Assembly (NCBI GenBank): GCA_001805465.1
Contig: MHGH01000021.1
Location: forward strand, 62,599-76,458
Direction of reading: 5' to 3'
DNA length: 13,860 nt
Source of the DNA: Omnitrophica WOR_2 bacterium RBG_13_41_10
GTDB taxonomy: Bacteria > Omnitrophota > Gorgyraeia > Gygaellales > Profunditerraquicolaceae
In this document: positions 1 through 6,386 of the stretch, piece after piece
Layout: each line of letters begins with the position of its first letter
Numbering within the stretch: the first letter of the stretch is position 1
Notes under the pieces: model-generated
What the model was told of the DNA's origin: nothing
The model's database searches: none
Seen by the model: only the letters and a program-made list of their open reading frames with translations
Position numbers and translations under genes: made by a program

Positions 1-14
1 ATTAATCTTATTCT

Positions 15-500
15 TTACAGTTTATAGCCAATCTTACGCAAAAATTCCTTACGCCAGGAGATATCCTGATCAGACTCAATGCCCTTGGGTTTTAACCCGT
101 CAATTACCCCTAATATGCCACGGCCCATCTGGGTTTCCATCAAAATCACCTCTACGGCGTTAGCCGAAGCACAATATATATTACAGACTTCCGGGACGGC
201 TTTTATGGCGTTTAAGACATTGATAGGATAGGCGTCTCTTAGGAAAATAATAAAGCTATGCCCTGCCCCTATTTCTAGGGCATTATCCTCGGCTAGCTTC
301 TTTAACTGTGCGTCAGTCCCCGTTGACCTGACCTTACAGGCCCCTGATGATTCTACAAATGCTAAGCCAAATTTAATATTCGCAACATTATTTACTAAAA
401 CTTCGTATAAGTCTTCAACCGTCTTAATAAAATGTGCCTGTCCAAGGATAACGTTTACTTCTTCGGGTTTTTGTATTTTTATAATTTTTAGGTCTGCCAT
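15..500 (-). CDS. Adenosine-specific kinase family protein (PF04008/COG1839)
   Basis: 161 residues, full length for this small single-domain family, which is named from an archaeal member that binds adenosine and AMP and is assigned adenosine kinase activity. It is unrelated to ribokinase-type adenosine kinases. The family signature fills the middle and end: GAGHSFIIFL near residues 78-87, YPINVLNAIK followed by PEVCNIYCASAN near residues 91-115, and MGRGILGVIDG near residues 125-135. There is no signal peptide or membrane segment, so it should be cytosolic. The ATG is preceded by AAGGAAT at SD distance, which overlaps the TAA of the TPR gene 10 nt upstream, so the two are probably translationally linked. 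It is the last gene of the PIG-L - TPR - kinase operon. The family is best known from hyperthermophilic archaea and some thermophilic bacteria, so lateral origin is possible but untested. The family match is secure; the physiological substrate is not. Confidence 0.9.
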   Translation of the reverse strand: MADLKIIKIQKPEEVNVILGQAHFIKTVEDLYEVLVNNVANIKFGLAFVESSGACKVRSTGTDAQLKKLAEDNALEIGAGHSFIIFLRDAYPINVLNAIKAVPEVCNIYCASANAVEVILMETQMGRGILGVIDGLKPKGIESDQDISWRKEFLRKIGYKL

Positions 501-510
501 TTTTATTCCT

Positions 511-1311
511 TTAGCGGGGGTTTAATTTTAATTTTAAGCTAAAAGGGGCCGGAGATAGTTTTGTTTTTAAACTCTTCTCTGTGTCCATTTTAGCCTTTTG
601 ATTTATTTTTTCTTGAACCTTAGTACTAGCTAAAAGCGCCTCTATAGTAGCCTGCCTTCCTTTTTCCTGCTGGGCCTTGGTTATTGCTTCAAGCTTTTCT
701 TTTTGAGATAACTGCGATTTTAATATTTTCTCTGTCTTTGATTTTGCCTTTTGATTTATTTTTTCTTTCACTTGGGAACGGGCCAAGAGCGCCTTTTCAG
801 TAACTTGCTTAGCTTTATCTTGTTGGGCCATCTCCATTGTGTTGCGTTTCTCTGTTTCAGTTTTGAATTTAGCGTCTTGCTGGGCCTTTGCCTTGGTGCG
901 TGCCTGTAACGCCTCTTCGGTAAGGCGCCTATGTTTATCCTGCTGGACTAATAGCCGTTCTTCTTCTTTGTGCCTTGCTATTTCTTCTTGGGCGATTTTA
1001 GGAGCAAAACGCCTATCTATTTTTTCATCGTATTTACGCTGTTTATCAAGCTGGATAGTTTCCTTTTCTAATCGGCTCGTTTCCTTTTTTAATCCTTCCC
1101 TGGCTTTTCTTATATAATCGCGTATGATGGTATTATTGGGATATAAATCTAAAAATTTTTCGAATTTCTCAATTGCCTGCTCGTATTTCCCGTCTGAAAA
1201 AAACCGTTCCCCTTCGCGAAAATATTTATCCATAAGCTCTGGTTCCCAAGCCAAGGTTGTTTTTGCCAAGAGCAAAAAGATAAAAATAATTATTACTTTT
1301 TTAAGCTGCAT
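511..1311 (-). CDS. Exported TPR-motif protein with repetitive coiled-coil tail
   Basis: 266 residues. A short basic N-terminus and hydrophobic stretch (residues 3-16) end in TLA|W around residue 21, a likely signal peptidase I site, so the protein is probably periplasmic. Residues 26-60 form one TPR-like hairpin (FSDGKYEQAIEKF, then LYPNN). Everything after residue about 65 is charged, low in glycine and predicted helical or coiled coil, rich in K, E and Q. Three degenerate copies of one module start at residues 123, 163 and 214; each opens with QQ(D/E)K and continues TEEALQAR-like, and the last two also share VxEKINQKAK. The ATG has GAGGT five bases upstream, inside the end of the PIG-L gene, with 1 nt between stop and start, so coupling is likely. 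I do not recognise a specific family. A scaffold or envelope-spanning helix is a guess from the composition only. Confidence 0.75.
   Translation of the reverse strand: MQLKKVIIIFIFLLLAKTTLAWEPELMDKYFREGERFFSDGKYEQAIEKFEKFLDLYPNNTIIRDYIRKAREGLKKETSRLEKETIQLDKQRKYDEKIDRRFAPKIAQEEIARHKEEERLLVQQDKHRRLTEEALQARTKAKAQQDAKFKTETEKRNTMEMAQQDKAKQVTEKALLARSQVKEKINQKAKSKTEKILKSQLSQKEKLEAITKAQQEKGRQATIEALLASTKVQEKINQKAKMDTEKSLKTKLSPAPFSLKLKLNPR
550..945 (-). repeat. Three degenerate protein-level repeats (about 35-41 residues each)
   Basis: The copies lie at residues 123-157, 163-203 and 214-254 of the TPR/coiled-coil protein, with start-to-start spacings of 40 and 51 residues. Each begins QQ(D/E)K followed by a TEEALQAR-like helix. 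The second and third copies also share EKINQKAK and end KSQLS or KTKLS. DNA identity between copies is visibly degenerate, so the duplication is old or under little constraint. Confidence 0.7.
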
Positions 1312-1312
1312 A

Positions 1313-2701
1313 TTACCTCATCCTTATTTCCCTAAAACCTATTGTATCAGCAGGCGCAGTCCCCGTATAGGCCTTCAGTGAAGTAAGTATATAATCAGGG
1401 TCTCCCAGCATTTTAAGGGGGACGGTTAAAATAAGGCTCTTGTCAGTAATGTCTATCTTAACATCTTTAGTGTTTATTAGTTTCTGGCCGTCAAATACCT
1501 TACATCTATTATACAATGTTATTATACGCATCTTTGGCATTTTAGCAAAAGGCATTTTATAGCTGTAACCGAACAAATAAAGCATTGCACTAATGCGCCG
1601 GTTAACCTTTTCATCCTTATTTATACATATTACCAAAGAGCCATCCTGAATGCTATAAACAACCTCGCCCCTGTCACCAGCGCTATCCTTAAAATCCTCT
1701 AGTTCATTGCTAAGGCTGGCAAATAATTTGGTAAAGCCGAATAGTTCCGGTACTTTTTTTTCTTTACTGGCGATGGTTTTCTTTCCCAGCTCTATATCAG
1801 GGTAATCACCAAACAGTTCGTTTTTACGGGCAAAAGACAATAAATAAAAAGCGCTGGATTCGGTTTGGCTGCGGTAGCAAAGAATTGCCTTATGTTTATT
1901 GTTTAGTTGTTCGGCGCTCAGCTGAAACTTCTGCCAATTGATTTGAGAATCTAAAAATTTATTGGGGGGCTCAAGGCCTAGTTCCGGATGATACTGCCGC
2001 GGCAGGGGCCAGCCCACGCAATGGATAAGGTATGGATATACTACGGCTTTAGGGATTTTTCCTTCCAGATCATGAAGGGCTACCTTTAAAAATAAATAGA
2101 ATGTCTTGTGGTCTACATTAACATCAGCAGGATGAGAGACGAAAATTTTTGTAGGCTGGTAATCTAAAAGCACATTTTTTAAATCTTTTAAAATACTTTC
2201 CCCCTTATATGGAGCACCATACGAAAGATCGTTTTTATAGGGCACGGCGGATATTCTGGTTAATAAGCCGCGGTAGGGTTTGGTATCCTGCCAGTATTTA
2301 CTGAATATGGTAAATGTGCCAAAATCAGGATAACCTAAAAAAGTTAAATCATTCTCATTTAACCCCAACAGTTTCATTGCCTTGACTGCTTCTTTTCTAC
2401 GCACCTCTCCCATATGGATAAATTCGCCCTTGCGTAAAGTTATCCTTTTTTCGTAGACTATAAAGGCGAATTCATTGTGGTCGCCGTTGGTCAAATATAC
2501 TACGTGCACCTCTGAGCCCGCTTTCAGGGCCTGTTGTATTATGCCGGCACATCCTATTGCCTCGTCATCCGGATGAGGCGCTAGGATAAGAACACGGTCT
2601 TCTGCCTTAAACGGCCCGATAACCGTGGATTCAGAGGCAAAGACATAGCCATAAATAAAAATCGATAAAAATAAAAAGCAGGCTGCTTTTTTATGGCGCA
2701 T
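1313..2701 (-). CDS. Exported PIG-L/LmbE-family deacetylase with C-terminal beta-rich extension
   Basis: 462 residues. A signal peptide (basic MRHKK, hydrophobic 7-20, VFA|S at 22/23) predicts export, unlike most cytosolic LmbE-type enzymes. The catalytic domain follows at about 35-290: APHPDDEAIG at 41-50 supplies the His43 and Asp46 metal ligands with the general-base Asp next to them, and SHPADVNVDH at 189-198 supplies the second metal-binding half. The family removes N-acetyl groups from amino sugars or sugar conjugates with a divalent metal. Residues about 340-462 are extra; the strand-rich end with PLKMLGDPDYIL resembles a DOMON/CBM9-like sugar-binding fold, which is tentative. There is no Shine-Dalgarno sequence before the ATG; a promoter 8 nt upstream suggests a leaderless mRNA. 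It is first in its operon, with 1 nt to the TPR gene. The deacetylase family is confident; the substrate is unknown. Confidence 0.88.
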   Translation of the reverse strand: MRHKKAACFLFLSIFIYGYVFASESTVIGPFKAEDRVLILAPHPDDEAIGCAGIIQQALKAGSEVHVVYLTNGDHNEFAFIVYEKRITLRKGEFIHMGEVRRKEAVKAMKLLGLNENDLTFLGYPDFGTFTIFSKYWQDTKPYRGLLTRISAVPYKNDLSYGAPYKGESILKDLKNVLLDYQPTKIFVSHPADVNVDHKTFYLFLKVALHDLEGKIPKAVVYPYLIHCVGWPLPRQYHPELGLEPPNKFLDSQINWQKFQLSAEQLNNKHKAILCYRSQTESSAFYLLSFARKNELFGDYPDIELGKKTIASKEKKVPELFGFTKLFASLSNELEDFKDSAGDRGEVVYSIQDGSLVICINKDEKVNRRISAMLYLFGYSYKMPFAKMPKMRIITLYNRCKVFDGQKLINTKDVKIDITDKSLILTVPLKMLGDPDYILTSLKAYTGTAPADTIGFREIRMR

Positions 2702-2709
2702 AGATTAAT

Positions 2710-2738
2710 ATTTTACTACATAACCCATTCTAAATCAA
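2710..2738 (-). promoter_or_regulatory. Promoter for the PIG-L operon, placed for a leaderless mRNA
   Basis: Read on the minus strand: -35 TTGATT (2738-2733), 17-bp spacer, -10 TAAAAT (2715-2710), then 8 nt to the ATG at 2701. A start point 7-9 nt after the -10 falls on or just before the A of the ATG. The intervening bases hold no Shine-Dalgarno sequence. Seen directly; promoter activity is inferred from sigma70-type spacing. Confidence 0.55.
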
Positions 2739-2754
2739 TAGAATGTCTAAAGTT

Positions 2755-2771
2755 ATAATTGTATAAATTAT
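2755..2771. promoter_or_regulatory. Possible operator: 17-bp AT dyad between divergent promoters
   Basis: ATAATT-GTATA-AATTAT is a perfect 6-bp inverted repeat with a 5-bp centre, abutting the -35 of the plus-strand promoter and lying between the two divergent promoters. Its position suits a repressor site, but the region is almost all A/T, so chance occurrence is quite possible. Confidence 0.25.
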
Positions 2772-2800
2772 TTGAAATAGCTAAGAAACCAAGATATAAT
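2772..2800 (+). promoter_or_regulatory. Near-consensus promoter for the CDF gene, leaderless placement
   Basis: -35 TTGAAA (2772-2777), 17-bp spacer, perfect -10 TATAAT (2795-2800), then seven bases (TATTATT) and the ATG at 2808. With a normal discriminator length the transcript begins at or one base before the start codon. No Shine-Dalgarno sequence exists in these bases. Confidence 0.7.
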
Positions 2801-2807
2801 TATTATT

Positions 2808-3692
2808 ATGAATATGGCGCTAGAAGAACATTATAGAAAGGTAAGAAGCGTACTCTTCTGGGTATTGATTTTAAACTGGGTTGTGGCTTTTGCGAAAATC
2901 TTCTATGGCCTGATTAGCCATATAACCAGCATGACCGCAGACGGCTTTCATTCCTTATCTGATGGCTCCTCTAATATTATCGGGCTAATCGGAATAAGAT
3001 TAGCCTGCCAGCCCAAAGACCAAGACCATCCCTACGGCCACAAAAAATACGAAACCTTCTTCTCTTTAGGAATAGCCCTGTTATTATTTTTCATCTGCTT
3101 TAATATTCTCAGGGAAGGGATAAGCCGTATTTTTCATCCGGCGAACCCTGAGATAAATATGGCTAGTTTTATTGTTATGTTCATTACTCTGGCAATAAAT
3201 ATCTGGGTGATGAACTATGAGTTCAAAAAAGGTAAGCTCCTACAAAGCGATATACTGGTTTCGGATTCCATGCATACCAAGGCGGATATATTTACTTCCC
3301 TATCCGTTATTATCGCTCTTGTTGTTATAAAATTAGGCTATCCCCTGATAGACCCTATTGCCACTATTCTCATTGCCTTATTTATCGCCCATGCCGGAAT
3401 AGATATTATCAGAGAAGGCTCTAAAGTGCTTTGCGATACGGCTGCTATCGTAGATATAGAAAGAATATCTGGTATAGTTTTAGGCGTTGAGGGAGTAGAG
3501 GCTTGCCATAAGATCAGGACGCGCGGCAGGCCCGATGATATCCACGTGGATTTGCACGTTCAGGTCAAGCCCAATATGCATATAGATAAAGCGCATAAAG
3601 TTTGTTACGCTATAGAAGAGGCACTGAAGAAAAAACTACCGGAAATTACTGATGTGATTGTGCATATGGAACCAAAAGATGTATGCCGTTAG
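2808..3692 (+). CDS. Cation diffusion facilitator (CDF) metal efflux transporter
   Basis: 294 residues, the usual CDF length. Six membrane segments lie within residues about 13-205, followed by a cytoplasmic dimerisation domain (about 208-290, ending DVIVHMEP). The transport site is intact: TM2 carries H48 and D52 in FHSLSD and TM5 carries H156 and D160 in MHTKAD. This is the HD-HD arrangement common in zinc-type CDFs, compared with DD-HD in E. coli YiiP. The conserved loop DHPYGHKKYE lies at 73-82. The family exports Zn, Fe, Co or similar ions from the cytoplasm in exchange for protons; the exact metal cannot be read here. It is the only plus-strand gene, with its own promoter and no ribosome-binding site. 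A second in-frame ATG at 2814 also lacks one. Its TAG overlaps the TAA of the convergent MFS gene by 4 bp, leaving no room for a terminator. Confidence 0.93.
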   Translation: MNMALEEHYRKVRSVLFWVLILNWVVAFAKIFYGLISHITSMTADGFHSLSDGSSNIIGLIGIRLACQPKDQDHPYGHKKYETFFSLGIALLLFFICFNILREGISRIFHPANPEINMASFIVMFITLAINIWVMNYEFKKGKLLQSDILVSDSMHTKADIFTSLSVIIALVVIKLGYPLIDPIATILIALFIAHAGIDIIREGSKVLCDTAAIVDIERISGIVLGVEGVEACHKIRTRGRPDDIHVDLHVQVKPNMHIDKAHKVCYAIEEALKKKLPEITDVIVHMEPKDVCR

Positions 3693-4876
3693 AGGTCTTT
3701 AAGTATAAACCACAATCCTATACTGGCAAATATCCCCATCAGAGAACCAAAGTAAAAAGGCGCGGCAGCGCCTAGAAACTTCCAAAGCATTCCTGCTATT
3801 AGCGAAGCCGGAAGCAAACCTATTCCTACCAGCGCAGCGTGTAGGCCTATAGTAGTAGCCCGTAAATCTACCGGTGCAATATCGGTAATTAGCGCCTTTT
3901 CTACGCCATCGGTAAACCCTGTATACAGCCCATATATTCCAAAAAGAAACCAAAACATTGCCAGGGAATTATGCAGGGCAAATCCCAGATACACAATGCC
4001 ATAAAATAAATAACCCAATACTAAAAGCTTTTTTCTACCTATCCGGTCGGATAAACGCGAAGCAGGATAGCTAACTAATCCGTAGACCAAGTTATAAACT
4101 AAATACAACAAAATCACCGTAGCTAAGGGATGGCCTGCATTTTTAGCGCGTAATAATAAAAATTGGTTTGAAGAATTCCCCAGGGTAAAGATAAAGGTAA
4201 ATATCAGAAAAAGCTTTAATTTTTTATCTAAGGCGCGCCACTTTCCCGCTATGCGGGATCCCGCCTCTGACTTAAACAGTGGGCGGGAAAACTGTAGCTC
4301 CTCATGGGAACTTCTTAGAGGAACTCTTTTCTCTCGAACAAAGAATAAAAACAACACTCCTATAACAGCGGGTATCAGGGAAAAAAGGAAAATCTTTTTA
4401 AAATCTTCCTGATAACGGGTAATTAAAAAATATGCCAGTGCTACGCCGACAGCTGCGCCAAAAGTATCCATAGCCCGATGCAGGCCAAAAGCTGCCCCCC
4501 GTTTTTTCTCTTGGGCGCTATCCGCAATAATGGCATCGCGGGGAGCGGTACGCATGCCTTTTCCAAAGCGATCCACCAGGCGCGCAAATAAAACATAAAG
4601 CCAAGTCGAAGATATGTACAAAATAAATTTTCCTACCGCTGAACCGGCATAGCCAAATATAGCAAAAGGCTTCCTTATTTTAATGCGGTCGGAAAAATAC
4701 CCTGAAAAAACTTTTAACAGACTAGCAAGGCTTTCAGCAATACCTTCAATTAAACCCAAAATCTGGGGTCCTGCCCCCAACCGACTAACTAAATAAATAG
4801 GCAGTATCGGATAGATCATTTCGCTAGAAATATCGGTCAATAAGCTAGTTATTCCCAGAAGAATAATGTTTAGCAT
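3689..4876 (-). CDS. MFS transporter, substrate unknown
   Basis: 395 residues from the ATG at 4876, chosen because GGAGG lies upstream (11-nt spacing). The frame stays open to a TTG at 4894 that has no SD, giving a 401-residue alternative. About twelve hydrophobic segments form two halves, with motif A-like loops GYFSDRIKIRK (first half) and SRLSDRIGRKK (second half), plus DRFGKGMRTAPRDA, typical of a broad AraJ-like efflux permease group. The charged loop between TM6 and TM7 (about residues 190-220) contains a translated palindromic element, residues about 196-212. Last gene of the long minus-strand operon; its start lies 32 nt inside the 3' end of lnt, so translation is probably coupled. 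MFS membership is clear; transport direction and substrate are not. Confidence 0.9.
   Translation of the reverse strand: MLNIILLGITSLLTDISSEMIYPILPIYLVSRLGAGPQILGLIEGIAESLASLLKVFSGYFSDRIKIRKPFAIFGYAGSAVGKFILYISSTWLYVLFARLVDRFGKGMRTAPRDAIIADSAQEKKRGAAFGLHRAMDTFGAAVGVALAYFLITRYQEDFKKIFLFSLIPAVIGVLFLFFVREKRVPLRSSHEELQFSRPLFKSEAGSRIAGKWRALDKKLKLFLIFTFIFTLGNSSNQFLLLRAKNAGHPLATVILLYLVYNLVYGLVSYPASRLSDRIGRKKLLVLGYLFYGIVYLGFALHNSLAMFWFLFGIYGLYTGFTDGVEKALITDIAPVDLRATTIGLHAALVGIGLLPASLIAGMLWKFLGAAAPFYFGSLMGIFASIGLWFILKDL
4242..4290. repeat. Palindromic element translated in frame inside the MFS gene
   Basis: 49 bp bounded by TTTCCCGC (4242-4249) and its exact inverse GCGGGAAA (4283-4290). Inside are the perfect 12-bp palindrome GCGGGATCCCGC (4253-4264), the hairpin TCCCGC-TAT-GCGGGA, and a second pair TCCCGCC/GGCGGGA. 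It is GC-rich against an AT-rich gene and falls in a transporter loop without breaking the frame. This is the behaviour of REP-like or Rickettsia-type coding palindromic elements; that kinship is inference. Confidence 0.6.
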
Positions 4877-6386
4877 AAATAAATATGCCTCCAAATATAA
4901 CCAAAAAACAGAAAATTACAAAAACATCCCCGTACCGGCTATAGAAAGTAAGGCTCCCTTTAGCTATCGCTATTTCCTCAGTAGCAAAACCGCCGATAAA
5001 TATATTTCTTCCTGTCTTATCTTGCACCAAGGATAAAATTTTACCGTTAGGAGCTATAAAGCCCGATATTCCGGTATTAGCACTGCGTAATAAAGGCAAG
5101 CGGTTTTCTACGGCCCTGAATACAGATGCCTGAAGATGCTGATAAGGGGATGAGGTCCTTTTAAACCAGGCATCATTGGTAATATTAATTAAAAAATCAG
5201 CGCCTCTTTTGACAAACTCCCGCGAAAGTTCAGGAAACAAATCTTCAAAACAAATCAGCACCGCAAAGTCAATGCTCTGTACTCGGTACTCTCTACTCGG
5301 TACTCTAAAAATAGTATAATCCTTGCCGGCCGTAAAATCGCCTATCGGCACAACTGTCTCTAAAAAACTAAAAGTTTTCTTAAAAGGAATGTATTCACCA
5401 AAAGGTACAAGATGAAGCTTATTATATTTGGCCAAAAGCTCGCCATCCTGAGAAACTAATAAAGCGCTGTTATAAAATTGTTCATTATCCAGGGTCACTG
5501 CCCCTAAAAGCACAGGCCTAGATCCGGCCTTGATAAATCCTTTTGTGTTTTGATATAACAGGCGATCATCCCCTAAAACTACTGGCACAGATGCTTCCGG
5601 CCAGACAATTAAATCAGGATTTTCTTTTAGTGCTTCTGCGGTTATAGACATGTATTTTTTAATAATAAAATCTTCTGACTCCGCCTGCCACTTTAATTCC
5701 TGCGGGATATTGCCCTGGACGACAGAAATCTTTAGTGTCGTCTGTTTTGTTTTGGGTGTTGTGTGTAATTTATAAAAACCATATCCCAAGGATAGGAATA
5801 TTACTAAAAACGGAAAGAGCCAAATAATAATACCCGGTGTTTCCTTATTATTTTTTTGCCGTACAACTCTACTGTACACAGTACACAGTAATCGGTACAT
5901 TAATACATTAACCATCATCACTAAAAACGACACCCCCCAGGCGCCTGTAATATCTGCTATCTGGACAGCCGGCAAATTAAGATACTGCGAATATCCTAAT
6001 AGTGCCCAGGGAAAACCAGTCAATAAATGAGAACGTAAATATTCCAGGACAACCCATAAGGAGGGGATAAAAAGTACAGAGTACCAAGTACAGAGTACAG
6101 AGCGCCTGGAAATGATAAGGCCAAAAAAAGCAAAATACAAAGCTAAATACAGAACTAAAAAAACTGTACCCGGCAGAGTAACATGGATAAGCCAATAAAT
6201 AATACCAAACCAAAATATAACTCCAGTAATATAGGCTAAAATAAATGCCTGAAGTTTAGATTTATTTCGCAAAGCAAAAAATAGAGGCAGGAATCCAAAC
6301 CAGGCAAAAATCTCAATACTAAAACGGGGGAAAGATAAAATAAGTAAAGCCGCAGATAATATACACTGAGTTATCTTCCGCAACAT
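4845..6386 (-). CDS. lnt: Apolipoprotein N-acyltransferase (Lnt)
   Basis: 513 residues, matching E. coli Lnt (512). It transfers an acyl chain from phospholipid to the N-terminal cysteine of diacylglyceryl lipoproteins, the last step of lipoprotein maturation, at the inner membrane. The N-terminal half has several membrane helices including the family motif LRSHLLTGFPW (117-127); a nitrilase-type periplasmic domain covers about 217-470; a final helix lies at about 485-504. The Glu-Lys-Cys triad is present: E264 in VWPEAS, K323 in YNKLHLVPFGEY, C379 in LICFED, equivalent to E. coli E267, K335 and C387. The start overlaps the end of secA by 16 nt and has only A-rich sequence upstream, so translation probably depends on secA ribosomes. 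Three tracts with 7-bp periodicity are translated within loops, at residues 95-105, 163-173 and 361-371. Stop is TAG. Confidence 0.96.
   Translation of the reverse strand: MLRKITQCILSAALLILSFPRFSIEIFAWFGFLPLFFALRNKSKLQAFILAYITGVIFWFGIIYWLIHVTLPGTVFLVLYLALYFAFFGLIISRRSVLCTWYSVLFIPSLWVVLEYLRSHLLTGFPWALLGYSQYLNLPAVQIADITGAWGVSFLVMMVNVLMYRLLCTVYSRVVRQKNNKETPGIIIWLFPFLVIFLSLGYGFYKLHTTPKTKQTTLKISVVQGNIPQELKWQAESEDFIIKKYMSITAEALKENPDLIVWPEASVPVVLGDDRLLYQNTKGFIKAGSRPVLLGAVTLDNEQFYNSALLVSQDGELLAKYNKLHLVPFGEYIPFKKTFSFLETVVPIGDFTAGKDYTIFRVPSREYRVQSIDFAVLICFEDLFPELSREFVKRGADFLINITNDAWFKRTSSPYQHLQASVFRAVENRLPLLRSANTGISGFIAPNGKILSLVQDKTGRNIFIGGFATEEIAIAKGSLTFYSRYGDVFVIFCFLVIFGGIFIYAKHYSSGNN
5275..5306. repeat. 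7-bp-period tandem tract in lnt (tract A)
   Basis: 32 bp made of four and a half heptamers of the form CTCNGTA on the plus strand. Units include CTCTGTA once, CTCGGTA twice and CTCTCTA once. In lnt it encodes residues 361-371, in a loop before the catalytic cysteine strand. Confidence 0.8.
5868..5898. repeat. Degenerate 7-bp-period tract in lnt (tract B)
   Basis: About four heptamers including ACTGTAC, ACAGTAC, ACAGTAA and TCGGTAC; GTAC or GTAA recurs every 7 bp. It encodes lnt residues 163-173, at the end of a membrane segment and the start of a charged loop. More diverged than tracts A and C. Confidence 0.6.
6073..6102. repeat. 7-bp-period tandem tract in lnt (tract C)
   Basis: 30 bp: four heptamers, AGTACAG three times and AGTACCA once, plus a partial unit. 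It belongs to the same repeat family as tract A but lies in the opposite orientation. It encodes lnt residues 95-105, in the loop just before the helix leading into the GFPW motif. Confidence 0.8.

Noticed and set aside
4877..4894. TTG at 4894 as the MFS start
   Set aside because: It has no SD upstream and lies deeper in lnt, whereas the ATG at 4876 has GGAGG 11 nt upstream, though at a long spacing.
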